Assembly (NCBI GenBank): GCA_903900975.1
Contig: CAIUPE010000047.1
Span: forward strand, 1 to 43,626
Source of the DNA: an uncultured Hyphomicrobiales bacterium
GTDB taxonomy: Bacteria; Pseudomonadota; Alphaproteobacteria; Rhizobiales; Beijerinckiaceae
Reading direction: 5' to 3'
Length of the DNA stretch: 43,626 bases
Shown: one piece after another, positions 33,673 to 42,665 of the stretch
How positions within the stretch are numbered: position 1 is the stretch's first letter
How the letters are laid out: each line of letters opens with the position of its first letter
Notes under the pieces: model-generated
What the model saw: the letters and a program-made list of their open reading frames with translations, nothing else
Databases searched by the model: none
Told to the model about the DNA's origin: nothing
Made by a program: the position numbers and the translations under genes

Positions 33673-34315
33673 GAGACTCTCTCGATGGCGCCTGCTCTTG
33701 ATCGTTCTGAACCCTTGCATACGATACCGGGCACCGCCGCAAACGAAATGCGGCCTCGCGGCGGGACAAGGAAAGGGTCGGGAAAGATGACAAAGCGGCG
33801 CCCTGTTGACGCCCGATGCGGGCGAAGGGTTGACGCGCTGCAAGAGGGGAACGGACCAGATGGAACCGCCGGAAGGCACGCGATTGCACGAAGGCAACCC
33901 CTTTCATGCCGTCATCGCGGTACCGGTATGTCTGGCTCACGTCACACACCTCATCTAAACTGGCCGACGGTCTGCAAAGGGAAGTTTCCCTCGCGCCGCA
34001 CGGCATATATTACAACGACCGGCAAACGCGTAACTGCGCGACGCCAATCATGCAGACAATCCGGTGAATGGGCACGCCGGATCAAAAATCCGAGATTCCA
34101 CAGTGAAGTGGAGCTACGCGCCGATCGGCCTTTACGGCCCAAACGGAGGATGCACTCCTCTAGATAGAGCGCTAAGGTCCAGTTTGGCAAGTGCATAGCG
34201 CATTTATGGTTGCACCTCGCCGTAACACAACGGATTGAACGGTGCCTTGCCGCCCCAGCCATCTTGTCGTCATGCATATTCCGTGAGACTCGGGATAAAG
34301 AATGAGACTTGTCCA
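33673..34315. other. Non-coding gap upstream of rne and amiC
   Basis: No supported gene is present in these 643 bases between divergent rne and amiC. Small reading frames here lack ribosome sites and family features. Short hairpins are visible, for example CGCCCGATGCGGGCG (33809-33823) and GGAGGATGCACTCC (34145-34158). A long leader for rne, which in other bacteria mediates autoregulation, is plausible. No promoter could be fixed with confidence. Confidence 0.5.
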
Positions 34316-35548
34316 ATGAACCGATTCGAAACCTTGCTCCGCTTCGGCATCGTCGCCTCAATGTCGATTGTGGCCTGTTTTATCATCCAATCGACGGGCA
34401 ACGCGACACCTATCGTTGCGGATATCCAGATTGCACCCGCTGCTACTTCCACACGCATCAGACTTATTTCATCCGAACCTTTTGAATTATCGGCCTTTGT
34501 GCTGACCAACCCCGATCGTCTCGTCCTTGAAGGACCGGCAATCAACTTCCAGCTTTCACCCGAGCGGGAAAATCCGATCGGCCCGATCGCATCATATCGC
34601 TATGGGGCCATGTCACCCGAACGAAGCCGAATAATCTTCGATCTGGCGCAGCCCGTTTTACCAAGCGAATTGACCACCACGCCTTCGCTCAATGGCGGCG
34701 CCTATTCCATTTCGCTTTATCTGACCACTGCCGATCGCCAAAGTTTTGACCGATCGGCGCAAGCGACCAATACAGCCAAGCTCCGACCACCAACCCAATC
34801 CGAGCCATCGGCTCCGTCAATCGCCGATAGTCGCCCGCTGATCGTGATTGATCCCGGTCATGGCGGCAATGATCTTGGCGCTACAGGCGTCAACGGCCTT
34901 TTTGAAAAGGATGTTGTCCTAGCCTTTGCGCGCGCTTTGGCGAAAAAGATTGAGGCTGAAGGCCTATGTCGGGTTATGCTGACCCGCGATCAGGACATTT
35001 TCATTCCGCTTGATGATCGCGTTAAATTTGCCCGCCAACACGGTGCCGCGGTCTTTTTATCGATTCATGGCGACACCATCGCGTCGAACACCGATGTTAG
35101 AGGGGCGACGGTCTATATCGGCGACGACAAATCATCCGATGCGGAAGCAGCCAAAGTGGCGGAATATGAGAACAAGGCTGATTCGAATGGCAGCATCGTT
35201 ACGGCACCGGCGGATACTACCGTTGCGGATATATTGGGCGATTTGACGCTTCGGGAAACCCGCACCCGGTCCAGCCTTCTAGCCCGCGAACTCGTCACCC
35301 GCATCGCCGACACGGCCCACCTCAATCATAATCCGCTTCGCGCCGCCGGATTCCGCGTCCTGCGCGCCTTCGATATTCCCGCTGCGCTCATCGAAATCGG
35401 CTATATGTCGAGCAAACCCGACCTTGACCAATTCAGCTCGCCGGAATGGACCGATCGCATGACAAGCAGAATTGCCGATGCCCTCAACGATTTTTTGCAC
35501 CCCTCGCGCGCCGAAATTCCAGCGCAATCGCCTGCTGCACAACCCTGA
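34316..35548 (+). CDS. amiC: N-acetylmuramoyl-L-alanine amidase (AmiC-like)
   Basis: The 410-residue protein has an N-terminal signal sequence (hydrophobic FGIVASMSIVACFII, ending around TGNA), an AMIN domain (about 35-140) that binds the cell wall, and a C-terminal Amidase_3 domain. Zinc ligands are visible in IDPGHGGND, LFEKDV and FLSIHGD, and the catalytic glutamate in ALIEIGYMS. It cleaves the stem peptide from glycan strands in the periplasm during daughter cell separation. ATG 34316 begins directly at the signal sequence. It is followed by a class A PBP gene, a common alphaproteobacterial order. Confidence 0.95.
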   Translation: MNRFETLLRFGIVASMSIVACFIIQSTGNATPIVADIQIAPAATSTRIRLISSEPFELSAFVLTNPDRLVLEGPAINFQLSPERENPIGPIASYRYGAMSPERSRIIFDLAQPVLPSELTTTPSLNGGAYSISLYLTTADRQSFDRSAQATNTAKLRPPTQSEPSAPSIADSRPLIVIDPGHGGNDLGATGVNGLFEKDVVLAFARALAKKIEAEGLCRVMLTRDQDIFIPLDDRVKFARQHGAAVFLSIHGDTIASNTDVRGATVYIGDDKSSDAEAAKVAEYENKADSNGSIVTAPADTTVADILGDLTLRETRTRSSLLARELVTRIADTAHLNHNPLRAAGFRVLRAFDIPAALIEIGYMSSKPDLDQFSSPEWTDRMTSRIADALNDFLHPSRAEIPAQSPAAQP

Positions 35549-35610
35549 TTTTTGCCACATTCAAGCGCCATCCTATATCACGGTTTGAAATTGGTCTCAG
35601 AACCGATTAG

Positions 35611-38076
35611 ATGAAAGCATTACCCGCGCCGTCAGGTGCCAATCCTCCACGGAAATCCCTGCCTTTCATGCGTCATCTGCTCAGATTTTTTGGCTTTTTA
35701 TTTACCGTCGGCGCGATTCTGTTCGTTCTTGGCGCAGCGGGCGCAGGCCTGGTGATTTGGAAATATTCGCAAGAATTGCCGGATTATACCCAGCTAGCCG
35801 CCTATCAACCTGCGGTAACAACCCGCGTTCATGCAGGTGATGGCAGCCTCTTAGCGGAATATTCCAAAGAGCGGCGTCTATACGTTCCGATCGATACGAT
35901 GCCGCGTCTGGTGATGAACGCGTTCATTTCAGCAGAAGACAAGAATTTCTATCACCATATCGGCGTTGACCCTGAAGGGATTATCCGCGCGGCCTTGACC
36001 AATTTAACCCGTGGTCGGCGCCAAGGTGCATCAACGATCACCCAACAGGTGGCCAAAAACTTCCTCTTGTCGTCCGAGCAGACCTTTGACCGCAAGATCA
36101 AGGAAATGCTGGTGGCCCTCAAAATTGAAACGGCTTATTCTAAAGAGCGAATTCTTGAGCTCTACCTCAACGAGATCTATCTCGGCCTTGGCAATTATGG
36201 CGTCGCTGCCGCTTCGCTCAATTATTTCGGCAAATCAGTCAATGAGCTGACTTTGACGGAAGCGGCCTATTTGGCAGCCCTACCGAAGGGCCCAAATAAT
36301 TACCATCCATTCCGCCACGCTCAAGCCGCCATTGACCGGCGTAATTATGTGATCGACCGGATGGTAGAGAATGGTTACGCCAAGAAAGAAGACGGCGATT
36401 TTGCCAAGGCCCAACCGCTTGGCGTGGCCCTGCGGGCGGTTTCCCCCAACACGATCTCGGCAGGCTTTTTCGCCGAGGAAGTCCGGCGGGAATTGTTTGA
36501 CCGGTTCGGCGAAAAATCGCTTTATGAAGGTGGACTGTCGGTCCGTACCACGCTTGATCCGAAACTGCAGCAGATTGCACGTCAAACTCTGGCCGACGGT
36601 CTCGTACGATTTGACGAAGCCCATGACGGATTCCATGGAATCGTTCAGAAAATTGACGTTCAAAGCGCTGATTGGGGACTTGCCTTAGCTGCGATTCCGG
36701 CGGTGACGGATGTCAAAAACTGGCGTCTCGCCGTGGTCCTTGGCTTCAGCAATGATACGGCACAGATCGGCCTTCAGCCGCCGCATGACAGCAACGGACA
36801 AATTAGCCACGACCGTGAAACTGGAACCCTAGCCGTCGATGGGCTCAAATGGATTAAAAAGCCGATCAAGCAACTGGTTGCGCCGGGTGACGTCGTCTAT
36901 GTCGAACCCGCCGATAAACCAACCCAATACCGACTAAGGCAAGTGCCCGACGTGTCGGGCGCGTTGGTGGCGATGGACCCCTATACGGGGCGCGTACTGG
37001 CGATGGTCGGTGGCTTCTCGTTTGATCTGTCGAAATTTAACCGGGCTACCCAAGCCCAACGTCAGCCGGGTTCCTCGTTCAAACCTTTTGTCTATGCCGC
37101 CGCCATCGACAATGGATATACCCCATCGGATTTGATGCTCGACGCGCCGATTGAAATTGATTTGGGACCGGGACAGGAAATTTGGAAACCCGAAAATTTT
37201 GACAAGCAATCACATGGCTTACGCACCTTGCGCTACGGAATCGAGCATTCGAAAAACCAGATGACCGTGCGATTAGCACAAGATATCGGCATGCCGCTGA
37301 TCGTAGATTACGCCAAACGCTTTGGGATCTATAACAATCTGATGCCCGTGCTGGCGATGTCGCTGGGTGCCGGTGAAACCACAGTGCTGAAGGTCACGAA
37401 TGGCTATTCGATGTTCGTCAATGGTGGCAAACGCATTACACCAACGCTAATCGACCGGATTCAGGACAGATGGGGAAAAACCATCTATCGGCATGACGAT
37501 CGCCAATGTGCCGATTGCGATGCTGCCAAATGGCAGAATCAGCCCGAGCCTAAGCTTGATGATACCCGCGAACAGGTCATCGACCCTCTTACCGCCTATC
37601 AGATTACCTCCATCCTCGAGGGTGTCGTTATTCGGGGCACGGGTTCTACCATCGCTGCTGTAGGCAAACCGCTTGCCGGCAAGACGGGTACGACCAACAG
37701 CGCGAAGGATTTGTGGTTTGTCGGCTTTTCGCCTGATCTCGCCGTGGGCGTCTATATGGGCTACGATAAGCCCAAATCGCTCGGTAGTCAGGCCCAAGCC
37801 TCGCAATTCACCGCGCCGATTTTCCGCGACTTCATGCAGTTGGCCCTTGCCAACAAACCAGCCACTCCGTTCCGCGTTCCTCCAGGCATCAAGCTCGTGA
37901 GCATCGACCCGGAAACTGGCCTTCGCGCCACTCCGGGAACGAAGGGGTCCATCCTCGAAGCCTATAAGCCAGGAACCGGTCCATCCGAGTCGAGCGATGC
38001 CGACGCACTCTCTACGTTTACGCCCTCGCCAGATATCGAAAAGGCAATCGGGAACGGCGTAGGCGGGGTCTATTGA
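35611..38076 (+). CDS. mrcA: Penicillin-binding protein 1A (class A PBP)
   Basis: This 821-residue bifunctional peptidoglycan synthase has a short cytoplasmic tail and one membrane helix (about 22-50). The glycosyltransferase domain has catalytic Glu109 in ISAEDKNFYHH, and GASTITQQVAKNFLL. An OB-like insert is followed by the transpeptidase domain: SSFK (Ser488), SKN (547-549) and KTGT (from 691). It polymerises and cross-links glycan in the periplasm. It starts 62 bases after amiC, probably on the same transcript, and precedes prfB. Confidence 0.96.
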   Translation: MKALPAPSGANPPRKSLPFMRHLLRFFGFLFTVGAILFVLGAAGAGLVIWKYSQELPDYTQLAAYQPAVTTRVHAGDGSLLAEYSKERRLYVPIDTMPRLVMNAFISAEDKNFYHHIGVDPEGIIRAALTNLTRGRRQGASTITQQVAKNFLLSSEQTFDRKIKEMLVALKIETAYSKERILELYLNEIYLGLGNYGVAAASLNYFGKSVNELTLTEAAYLAALPKGPNNYHPFRHAQAAIDRRNYVIDRMVENGYAKKEDGDFAKAQPLGVALRAVSPNTISAGFFAEEVRRELFDRFGEKSLYEGGLSVRTTLDPKLQQIARQTLADGLVRFDEAHDGFHGIVQKIDVQSADWGLALAAIPAVTDVKNWRLAVVLGFSNDTAQIGLQPPHDSNGQISHDRETGTLAVDGLKWIKKPIKQLVAPGDVVYVEPADKPTQYRLRQVPDVSGALVAMDPYTGRVLAMVGGFSFDLSKFNRATQAQRQPGSSFKPFVYAAAIDNGYTPSDLMLDAPIEIDLGPGQEIWKPENFDKQSHGLRTLRYGIEHSKNQMTVRLAQDIGMPLIVDYAKRFGIYNNLMPVLAMSLGAGETTVLKVTNGYSMFVNGGKRITPTLIDRIQDRWGKTIYRHDDRQCADCDAAKWQNQPEPKLDDTREQVIDPLTAYQITSILEGVVIRGTGSTIAAVGKPLAGKTGTTNSAKDLWFVGFSPDLAVGVYMGYDKPKSLGSQAQASQFTAPIFRDFMQLALANKPATPFRVPPGIKLVSIDPETGLRATPGTKGSILEAYKPGTGPSESSDADALSTFTPSPDIEKAIGNGVGGVY

Positions 38077-38172
38077 ACGCCAAGTCGCGCAGCATCCGAG
38101 AAATTCTTTACATATGTTAATGACATGGCTACTGCTGCGCTCGACGAATGATCATGAAAGTTATGCTCTAAA

Positions 38173-39301
38173 ATGCGCGCGGAAATTGAAAACCTTGCCG
38201 AAGCCGCCAAGCAGTCCATGGGACTGCTGAGGAGGCATCTTTGACGTCGATACGTCCACCCGTCGATTGCTGGAACTAAACGCGCTCGTTGAAGACCCGA
38301 CGCTCTGGAATGATCCGGAAAACGCGCAAAAGCTGATGCGCGAGCGTACCGAGCTGGAAGATAGTCTCAACGCGATTGCGCGGCTCGAGCAAGATCTCAC
38401 CGACGCCATCGATCTCATCGAAATGGGGGAAGCCGAAGGCGATGCGTCCATCGTGGCGGAAGCCGAAGAGGGCGTACGCGCAGTCCAAGTCGAGGCTGCC
38501 CGCCGACAGATTGAGACGCTGCTCGCCGGCGAAGCCGACCAGAACGACACCTATCTTGAAGTCCATTCGGGTGCAGGCGGCACCGAAAGTCAGGATTGGA
38601 CGCGCATGTTGATGCGCATGTATACGCGCTGGGCCGAGCGTCGCAAATTCAAAGTAGAGGTCATGGATGTGGCCGATGGCGAAGAAGCCGGCATCAAGGG
38701 CGCGACGCTCCTGATCAAAGGCCATAATGCCTATGGCTGGCTGAAAACCGAAAGCGGCGTTCACCGGCTGGTGCGTATTTCTCCGTTTGATTCAAACGCG
38801 CGTCGGCATACGAGCTTCGCTTCAGTTAATGTCTATCCGGTTATTGATGACCGCATCCAGATCGACATCAAAGAATCCGATTGTCGGATCGACACCTTCC
38901 GCTCCTCGGGCGCAGGCGGCCAGCACGTTAACACAACCGATTCGGCAGTGCGTATCACGCATATTCCATCGGGTATTGTGGTGGGCTGTCAGCAGGAACG
39001 CTCACAGCATAAAAACCGCGCCACCGCGTGGAACATGCTTCGTGCCCGTCTTTACGAGGCCGAACTCAAGAAGCGTGAAGACAAGGCGATGGCCGACCAA
39101 GCTGCCAAAACCGATGTCGGCTGGGGCCATCAGATCCGCTCATATGTGCTCCAACCCTATCAGCTCGTGAAAGATTTACGCACCGGCGTCACTTCAACCT
39201 CACCCGACGATGTTCTCGATGGCGCTCTTAATCCCTACATGGAAGCCGCCCTCGCTCAACGCGTCTATGGCGGCGATGTTGAAGTCGAGGATCTGGATTA
39301 A
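38173..39301 (+). CDS. prfB: Peptide chain release factor 2, expressed by programmed +1 frameshift
   Basis: RF2 releases peptides at UGA and UAA. A short frame from ATG 38173 runs 23 codons ([14 protein letters not shown], then GLLRRHL) to an in-frame TGA at 38242. The remaining 352 residues are in the +1 frame ([15 protein letters not shown] onward). The CTT-TGA-C slip site is preceded by AGGAGG, matching the autoregulatory arrangement of E. coli prfB. The full product would be about 375 residues. The stop-codon recognition motif SPF ([12 protein letters not shown]) and the catalytic GGQ ([12 protein letters not shown]) are present. The join is a normal property of this gene, not damage. Confidence 0.96.
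38230..38245 (+). promoter_or_regulatory. prfB programmed +1 frameshift signal
   Basis: AGGAGG (38230-38235) acts as an internal Shine-Dalgarno sequence, three bases before CTT TGA C (38239-38245). When RF2 is scarce the ribosome pauses at UGA, slips one base forward and continues at GAC. Spacing equals that in E. coli. Confidence 0.95.
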
Positions 39302-39308
39302 AGCCATA

Positions 39309-39333
39309 GGCTGGACCGCAAGTTGGTCCAGCC
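39309..39333. terminator. Stem-loop between convergent prfB and pccA
   Basis: GGCTGGACC (39309-39317) and GGTCCAGCC (39325-39333) form a perfect nine-base stem with a seven-base loop. No T-run follows on either strand, so termination would be weak or Rho-aided. Confidence 0.6.
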
Positions 39334-39364
39334 ACTCGCCTCGCGCTCAAGACAGCAGCCGAGG

Positions 39365-41371
39365 TCAGGCAAACTCCATAATGACCGCATCCACCTCAAG
39401 GCTATCGCCTTCCTTCGCGTTGATTTTAGCAATCGTACCGTCACGCTCCGCCCGAAGCACATTTTCCATCTTCATCGCTTCGACGATGCAGAGGATTTCG
39501 CCCGCTTTGATCTCTTGACCCACGCTTACTGCCAACGCCTTCACAAGCCCCGGCATCGGACAAATCAGGCTCTTGCTGGTGTCAACCGCCACACGTGGTG
39601 GCATCAGGGCTTCAAGCTCCGCTTCGCGGCGGGTGAATACACGAATAGCCGTACTGGTCCCGCCATGGCTGACACGCACGCCGTTCAGCATAGGCCGGAC
39701 CTGTGCAGCCACGCTTTTTCCGTTAATCGTGCCATGCCAAACCGGCTCGCCCGGCCGCCACGCCGAGTTCACCCGCATAAGGGTGTCCGAATCGACAAAC
39801 CGCAGCACGAGATCATGATCATGATCCTCGATCACAAGGTTGAGACGCTGCGCGCCCAATGCGACGACCCGATCCCGCTCGAATTGAACAGGATTTGCGG
39901 CACGTAATTGCCCTGAAATGCTTCGCTTGCGCTCGTTCAGACGGTGATCAATATCCGCTCCGATTGCCGCCAATCGTTCAAGTTCCAAACCCTTGGGCTC
40001 GATGAGATGGAAACCTTCGGGGAATTCTTCCGCAATAAAACCCGTCGACAGCTGACCCGATTGCCAGCGAGGATGGGCCATCAAGGCGGACAAAAACGGA
40101 ATGTTATGACGTATACCGTCGATCGCAAACGCATCCAGCGCATGGGCTTGGGCCTGAATGGCCTCGGTGCGCGTCGGCGCATGGGTAACGAGCTTGGCGA
40201 TCATCGGATCATAATAGATCGAGATTTCGCCGCCCTCATAAACACCCGTATCGTTCCGGACGGTCACACCCGCCTCAATGCCTTCCACCGGCGGACGATA
40301 AATCGACAACCTGCCCGTCGAGGGCATAAAATTGCGCGTCGGATCTTCCGCATAAACGCGCGATTCAACGGCCCAACCTTTCAACTTGATATCGGATTGG
40401 GTCAGCCGCAATGGTTCGCCATAGGCTGAGCGGATCATTTCTTCAACCAAATCAACGCCCGTGATGAGTTCGGTCACCGGATGCTCGACCTGCAACCGCG
40501 TATTCATTTCGAGGAAGAAAAAGCTTCTGTCTTGACCAGCGACAAATTCTACTGTTCCGGCAGAATCATATTGCACGGCTTTGGCCAAGGCCACGGCTTG
40601 CTCGCCCATTTTCAGCCGTGTCACTTCATCGAGCAAAGGCGACGGCGCTTCCTCGATGACTTTCTGATTGCGGCGCTGGATCGAGCATTCCCGCTCACCA
40701 AGATAGATGACATTACCATGCTTATCGCCCAGCACCTGAATTTCAATATGGCGTGGGTTGACGATGAACTTCTCAACAAAGACCCGATCGTCACCAAACG
40801 ACGATGCCGCCTCCGATTTCGCGCGGGCAAAACCCTCCGCCACCTCGTCTGACGAATAGGCAATCCGCATCCCTTTGCCGCCGCCACCTGCCGACGCTTT
40901 GATCATCACGGGATATCCGATTTCGTCCGAAATCTTCACCGCATGTTCGGGGCTTTCAATGACGCCCAGAAACCCCGGAACGGTGGAAACTTTCGCGGCA
41001 TTAGCGAATTTTTTCGATTCAATCTTGTCGCCCATCGCCTCGATGGCGTGAACATTCGGACCGATAAAAACAATACCGGCAGCCTTCAAGGCCTCCGCGA
41101 AAGCGGCCCGCTCGGACAAAAAACCGTAACCCGGATGTACCGCCTCGGCGCCCGTCGCTTGGCAGGCGGCAATGATCTTCTCGATGACCAGATAGGACTG
41201 ATTGGCCGGTGCCGGACCAATATGGACCGCTTCATCGGCCAATTCGACGTGGAGCGCGTCCTTATCGGCGTCCGAGTAGACGGCAACCGTCAAAATTCCC
41301 ATTCGCTTGGCTGTCTTGATGACACGACAGGCAATTTCACCGCGATTGGCGATCAGTATTTTTTTGAACAT
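39365..41371 (-). CDS. pccA: Propionyl-CoA carboxylase alpha subunit (biotin carboxylase + biotin carrier)
   Basis: The 668-residue subunit has an ATP-grasp biotin carboxylase domain (FKKILIANRGEIACRVIKTA at the start; ASAGGGGKGMR; FLEMNTRLQVEHPVTE), a BT linker domain and a C-terminal carrier domain with biotinylated Lys634 in EAMKMEN. It carboxylates biotin for transfer to propionyl-CoA by the beta subunit, which is not in the window. The GIRHNIPFLSALMAHPRW segment and the overall layout favour propionyl-CoA over methylcrotonyl- or acetyl-CoA carboxylase. A likely promoter overlaps the stop of the upstream ORF. Confidence 0.92.
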   Translation of the reverse strand: MFKKILIANRGEIACRVIKTAKRMGILTVAVYSDADKDALHVELADEAVHIGPAPANQSYLVIEKIIAACQATGAEAVHPGYGFLSERAAFAEALKAAGIVFIGPNVHAIEAMGDKIESKKFANAAKVSTVPGFLGVIESPEHAVKISDEIGYPVMIKASAGGGGKGMRIAYSSDEVAEGFARAKSEAASSFGDDRVFVEKFIVNPRHIEIQVLGDKHGNVIYLGERECSIQRRNQKVIEEAPSPLLDEVTRLKMGEQAVALAKAVQYDSAGTVEFVAGQDRSFFFLEMNTRLQVEHPVTELITGVDLVEEMIRSAYGEPLRLTQSDIKLKGWAVESRVYAEDPTRNFMPSTGRLSIYRPPVEGIEAGVTVRNDTGVYEGGEISIYYDPMIAKLVTHAPTRTEAIQAQAHALDAFAIDGIRHNIPFLSALMAHPRWQSGQLSTGFIAEEFPEGFHLIEPKGLELERLAAIGADIDHRLNERKRSISGQLRAANPVQFERDRVVALGAQRLNLVIEDHDHDLVLRFVDSDTLMRVNSAWRPGEPVWHGTINGKSVAAQVRPMLNGVRVSHGGTSTAIRVFTRREAELEALMPPRVAVDTSKSLICPMPGLVKALAVSVGQEIKAGEILCIVEAMKMENVLRAERDGTIAKINAKEGDSLEVDAVIMEFA

Positions 41372-41413
41372 TTCCGGTCCCGCTTCGAACGTATCTGAAG
41401 CGTTCTACGCAAA

Positions 41414-41442
41414 ATATAGGATGGGGTAAACTCGACCTTAAG
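41414..41442 (-). promoter_or_regulatory. Candidate pccA promoter
   Basis: On the minus strand CTTAAG (41442-41437) and CTATAT (41419-41414) are 17 bases apart; the -10 matches the alphaproteobacterial consensus exactly. It is 42 bases before the pccA start and its -35 overlaps the stop codon of the upstream gene. Confidence 0.45.
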
Positions 41443-41893
41443 ACGTATGGACAAACCGTCCCGTCTCGTCGGTTACCACGCGTTCCCAGAGCGGTCTTAC
41501 GCGCGAAACCTCTATCAAATACCGTATGAGCCCCCGTGGAGGCTCGGCACATTCCTCATTAAGAATGGTCAACAAGGCCCGGGTGGCCGGCGTTGGCCCG
41601 GTGCTAGCAAGGCCAAGGCGAAAGGCCAGCCATTCAATATCAGCCTCCGACAGGCGGCCAGTCGGGCGCCGTTCCCATATGAAAAACCCTACCAATGCTT
41701 CAACGAAAAAGGCGAGCCATGCCGGACTCATCCGTTTGACATGACGCTCGAGTCGGACAAGGTCACCCGCCTCGGCGGCCGACAGACCTCCGCCTGCCGA
41801 GAGCAAGTCGCGCAACCGTTCGACATCAGCATCTTCGACACAGCGCCGAGCGATTAAGATGGATATTGTTGATCTTATCCGGCTGTCGGTCAT
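41438..41893 (-). CDS. Hypothetical protein (151 aa)
   Basis: I do not recognise this protein. It has an N-terminal charged, helical part (ARRCVEDADVERLRDLLSAG and AEAGDLVRLERHVK), a hydrophobic stretch around WLAFFVEALVGFFIW (residues 59-73), and a further helical part (TRALLTILNEECAEPPRGLI). The hydrophobic stretch is short and flanked by charge, so it is more likely an amphipathic core helix than a membrane span. GGGGCG precedes the ATG. It lies 66 bases upstream of pccA on the same strand. A long reading frame on the opposite strand covers the same bases but has no ribosome site. Confidence 0.65.
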   Translation of the reverse strand: MTDSRIRSTISILIARRCVEDADVERLRDLLSAGGGLSAAEAGDLVRLERHVKRMSPAWLAFFVEALVGFFIWERRPTGRLSEADIEWLAFRLGLASTGPTPATRALLTILNEECAEPPRGLIRYLIEVSRVRPLWERVVTDETGRFVHTS

Positions 41894-42044
41894 TCATCGC
41901 CCCAGCATTCCCTTTGGTAAAATTGATTTTCGCAAGGGCAGGAAAGCAAATGGTTAATAGCGCGGGGACAAACGGATTTCTGGTTAACTGACGGTTTCAA
42001 GAACGGAATCAAAGTGTATGAAGGATAAATTCAGCGAGGCATTC

Positions 42045-42665
42045 ATGACCCCTACATCCTTCAACCACCGCTTTTTGGCGGGCACCGCTCCCAAACGCCA
42101 TCCGCTCCTTTTGCTGCACGGAACAGGCGGTGACGAAGACGACCTCATTCCGGTAGGTCAGATGATCGATCCGGCCGCTGCCCTCCTCTCGCCGCGAGGC
42201 AAGGTACTTGAAAATGGAATGTCACGCTTCTTTCGTAGGTTGACCGAGGGTGTGTTCGATTATCCAGATGTGATCGCTCGCACCCATGAATTGGCAGATT
42301 TCGTTGCCGCGCAAACCTCAACCCACGGCTTGGAAAAACCGATAGCGGTCGGCTACTCGAATGGTGCCAATATCGCTGCTGCCCTGCTCTATCTCCGGCC
42401 TGAAGTTTTAGCGGGTGCCGTGCTGATCCGCGCGATGCTGCCTTTGCAAACAGAGCCAGAACACACGCTGGAGAGCATGCCGGTGATGATTATCTCAGGC
42501 AGGATGGACCCTATTTTGCCGCTCGACAATGCCAAGCGGCTCGCAGAAGCGTTACGAGAGCATGGCGCTGTTATCGATCATCGCGTGTTGGAAACGGGGC
42601 ATGGCATGACCCGCAATGATGTCGATTTGGCCCGAGGCTTTGTTGCAGGGATGAATGGCGCATGA
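42045..42665 (+). CDS. Alpha/beta hydrolase, phospholipase/carboxylesterase (MhqD-like)
   Basis: This protein of about 206 residues has LLLLHGTGGDEDDLIP (oxyanion region), the nucleophile elbow AVGYSNGANIAAALL (Ser), the aspartate in IISGRMDPILP and the histidine in LETGHGMTRND, a complete triad. MhqD-type carboxylesterases act on small esters or hydroquinone-linked compounds; the substrate here is unknown. ATG 42045, five bases after GAGG, is preferred; an in-frame ATG at 42018 adds nine residues. Its stop overlaps the start of the glycosyltransferase gene (ATGA). Confidence 0.88.
   Translation: MTPTSFNHRFLAGTAPKRHPLLLLHGTGGDEDDLIPVGQMIDPAAALLSPRGKVLENGMSRFFRRLTEGVFDYPDVIARTHELADFVAAQTSTHGLEKPIAVGYSNGANIAAALLYLRPEVLAGAVLIRAMLPLQTEPEHTLESMPVMIISGRMDPILPLDNAKRLAEALREHGAVIDHRVLETGHGMTRNDVDLARGFVAGMNGA

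Noticed and set aside
33951-34361. 136-codon minus-strand frame upstream of rne that overlaps the amiC start
   Set aside because: Arg/Ser/Cys-rich composition, no ribosome site, and it would collide with the amiC signal sequence.
38087-38140. GCGCAGCA / TGCTGCGC inverted repeat between the PBP gene and prfB
   Set aside because: Eight-base arms 38 bases apart with no T-run; too weak to call a terminator or operator.
38242-38244. In-frame TGA in prfB as evidence of a pseudogene
   Set aside because: It is part of the classical programmed frameshift signal with correct internal Shine-Dalgarno spacing.
39811-39832. ATCATGATC tandem motif in pccA as a regulatory repeat
   Set aside because: It lies inside coding sequence for a short His-Asp run of the BT domain and is only a few units long.
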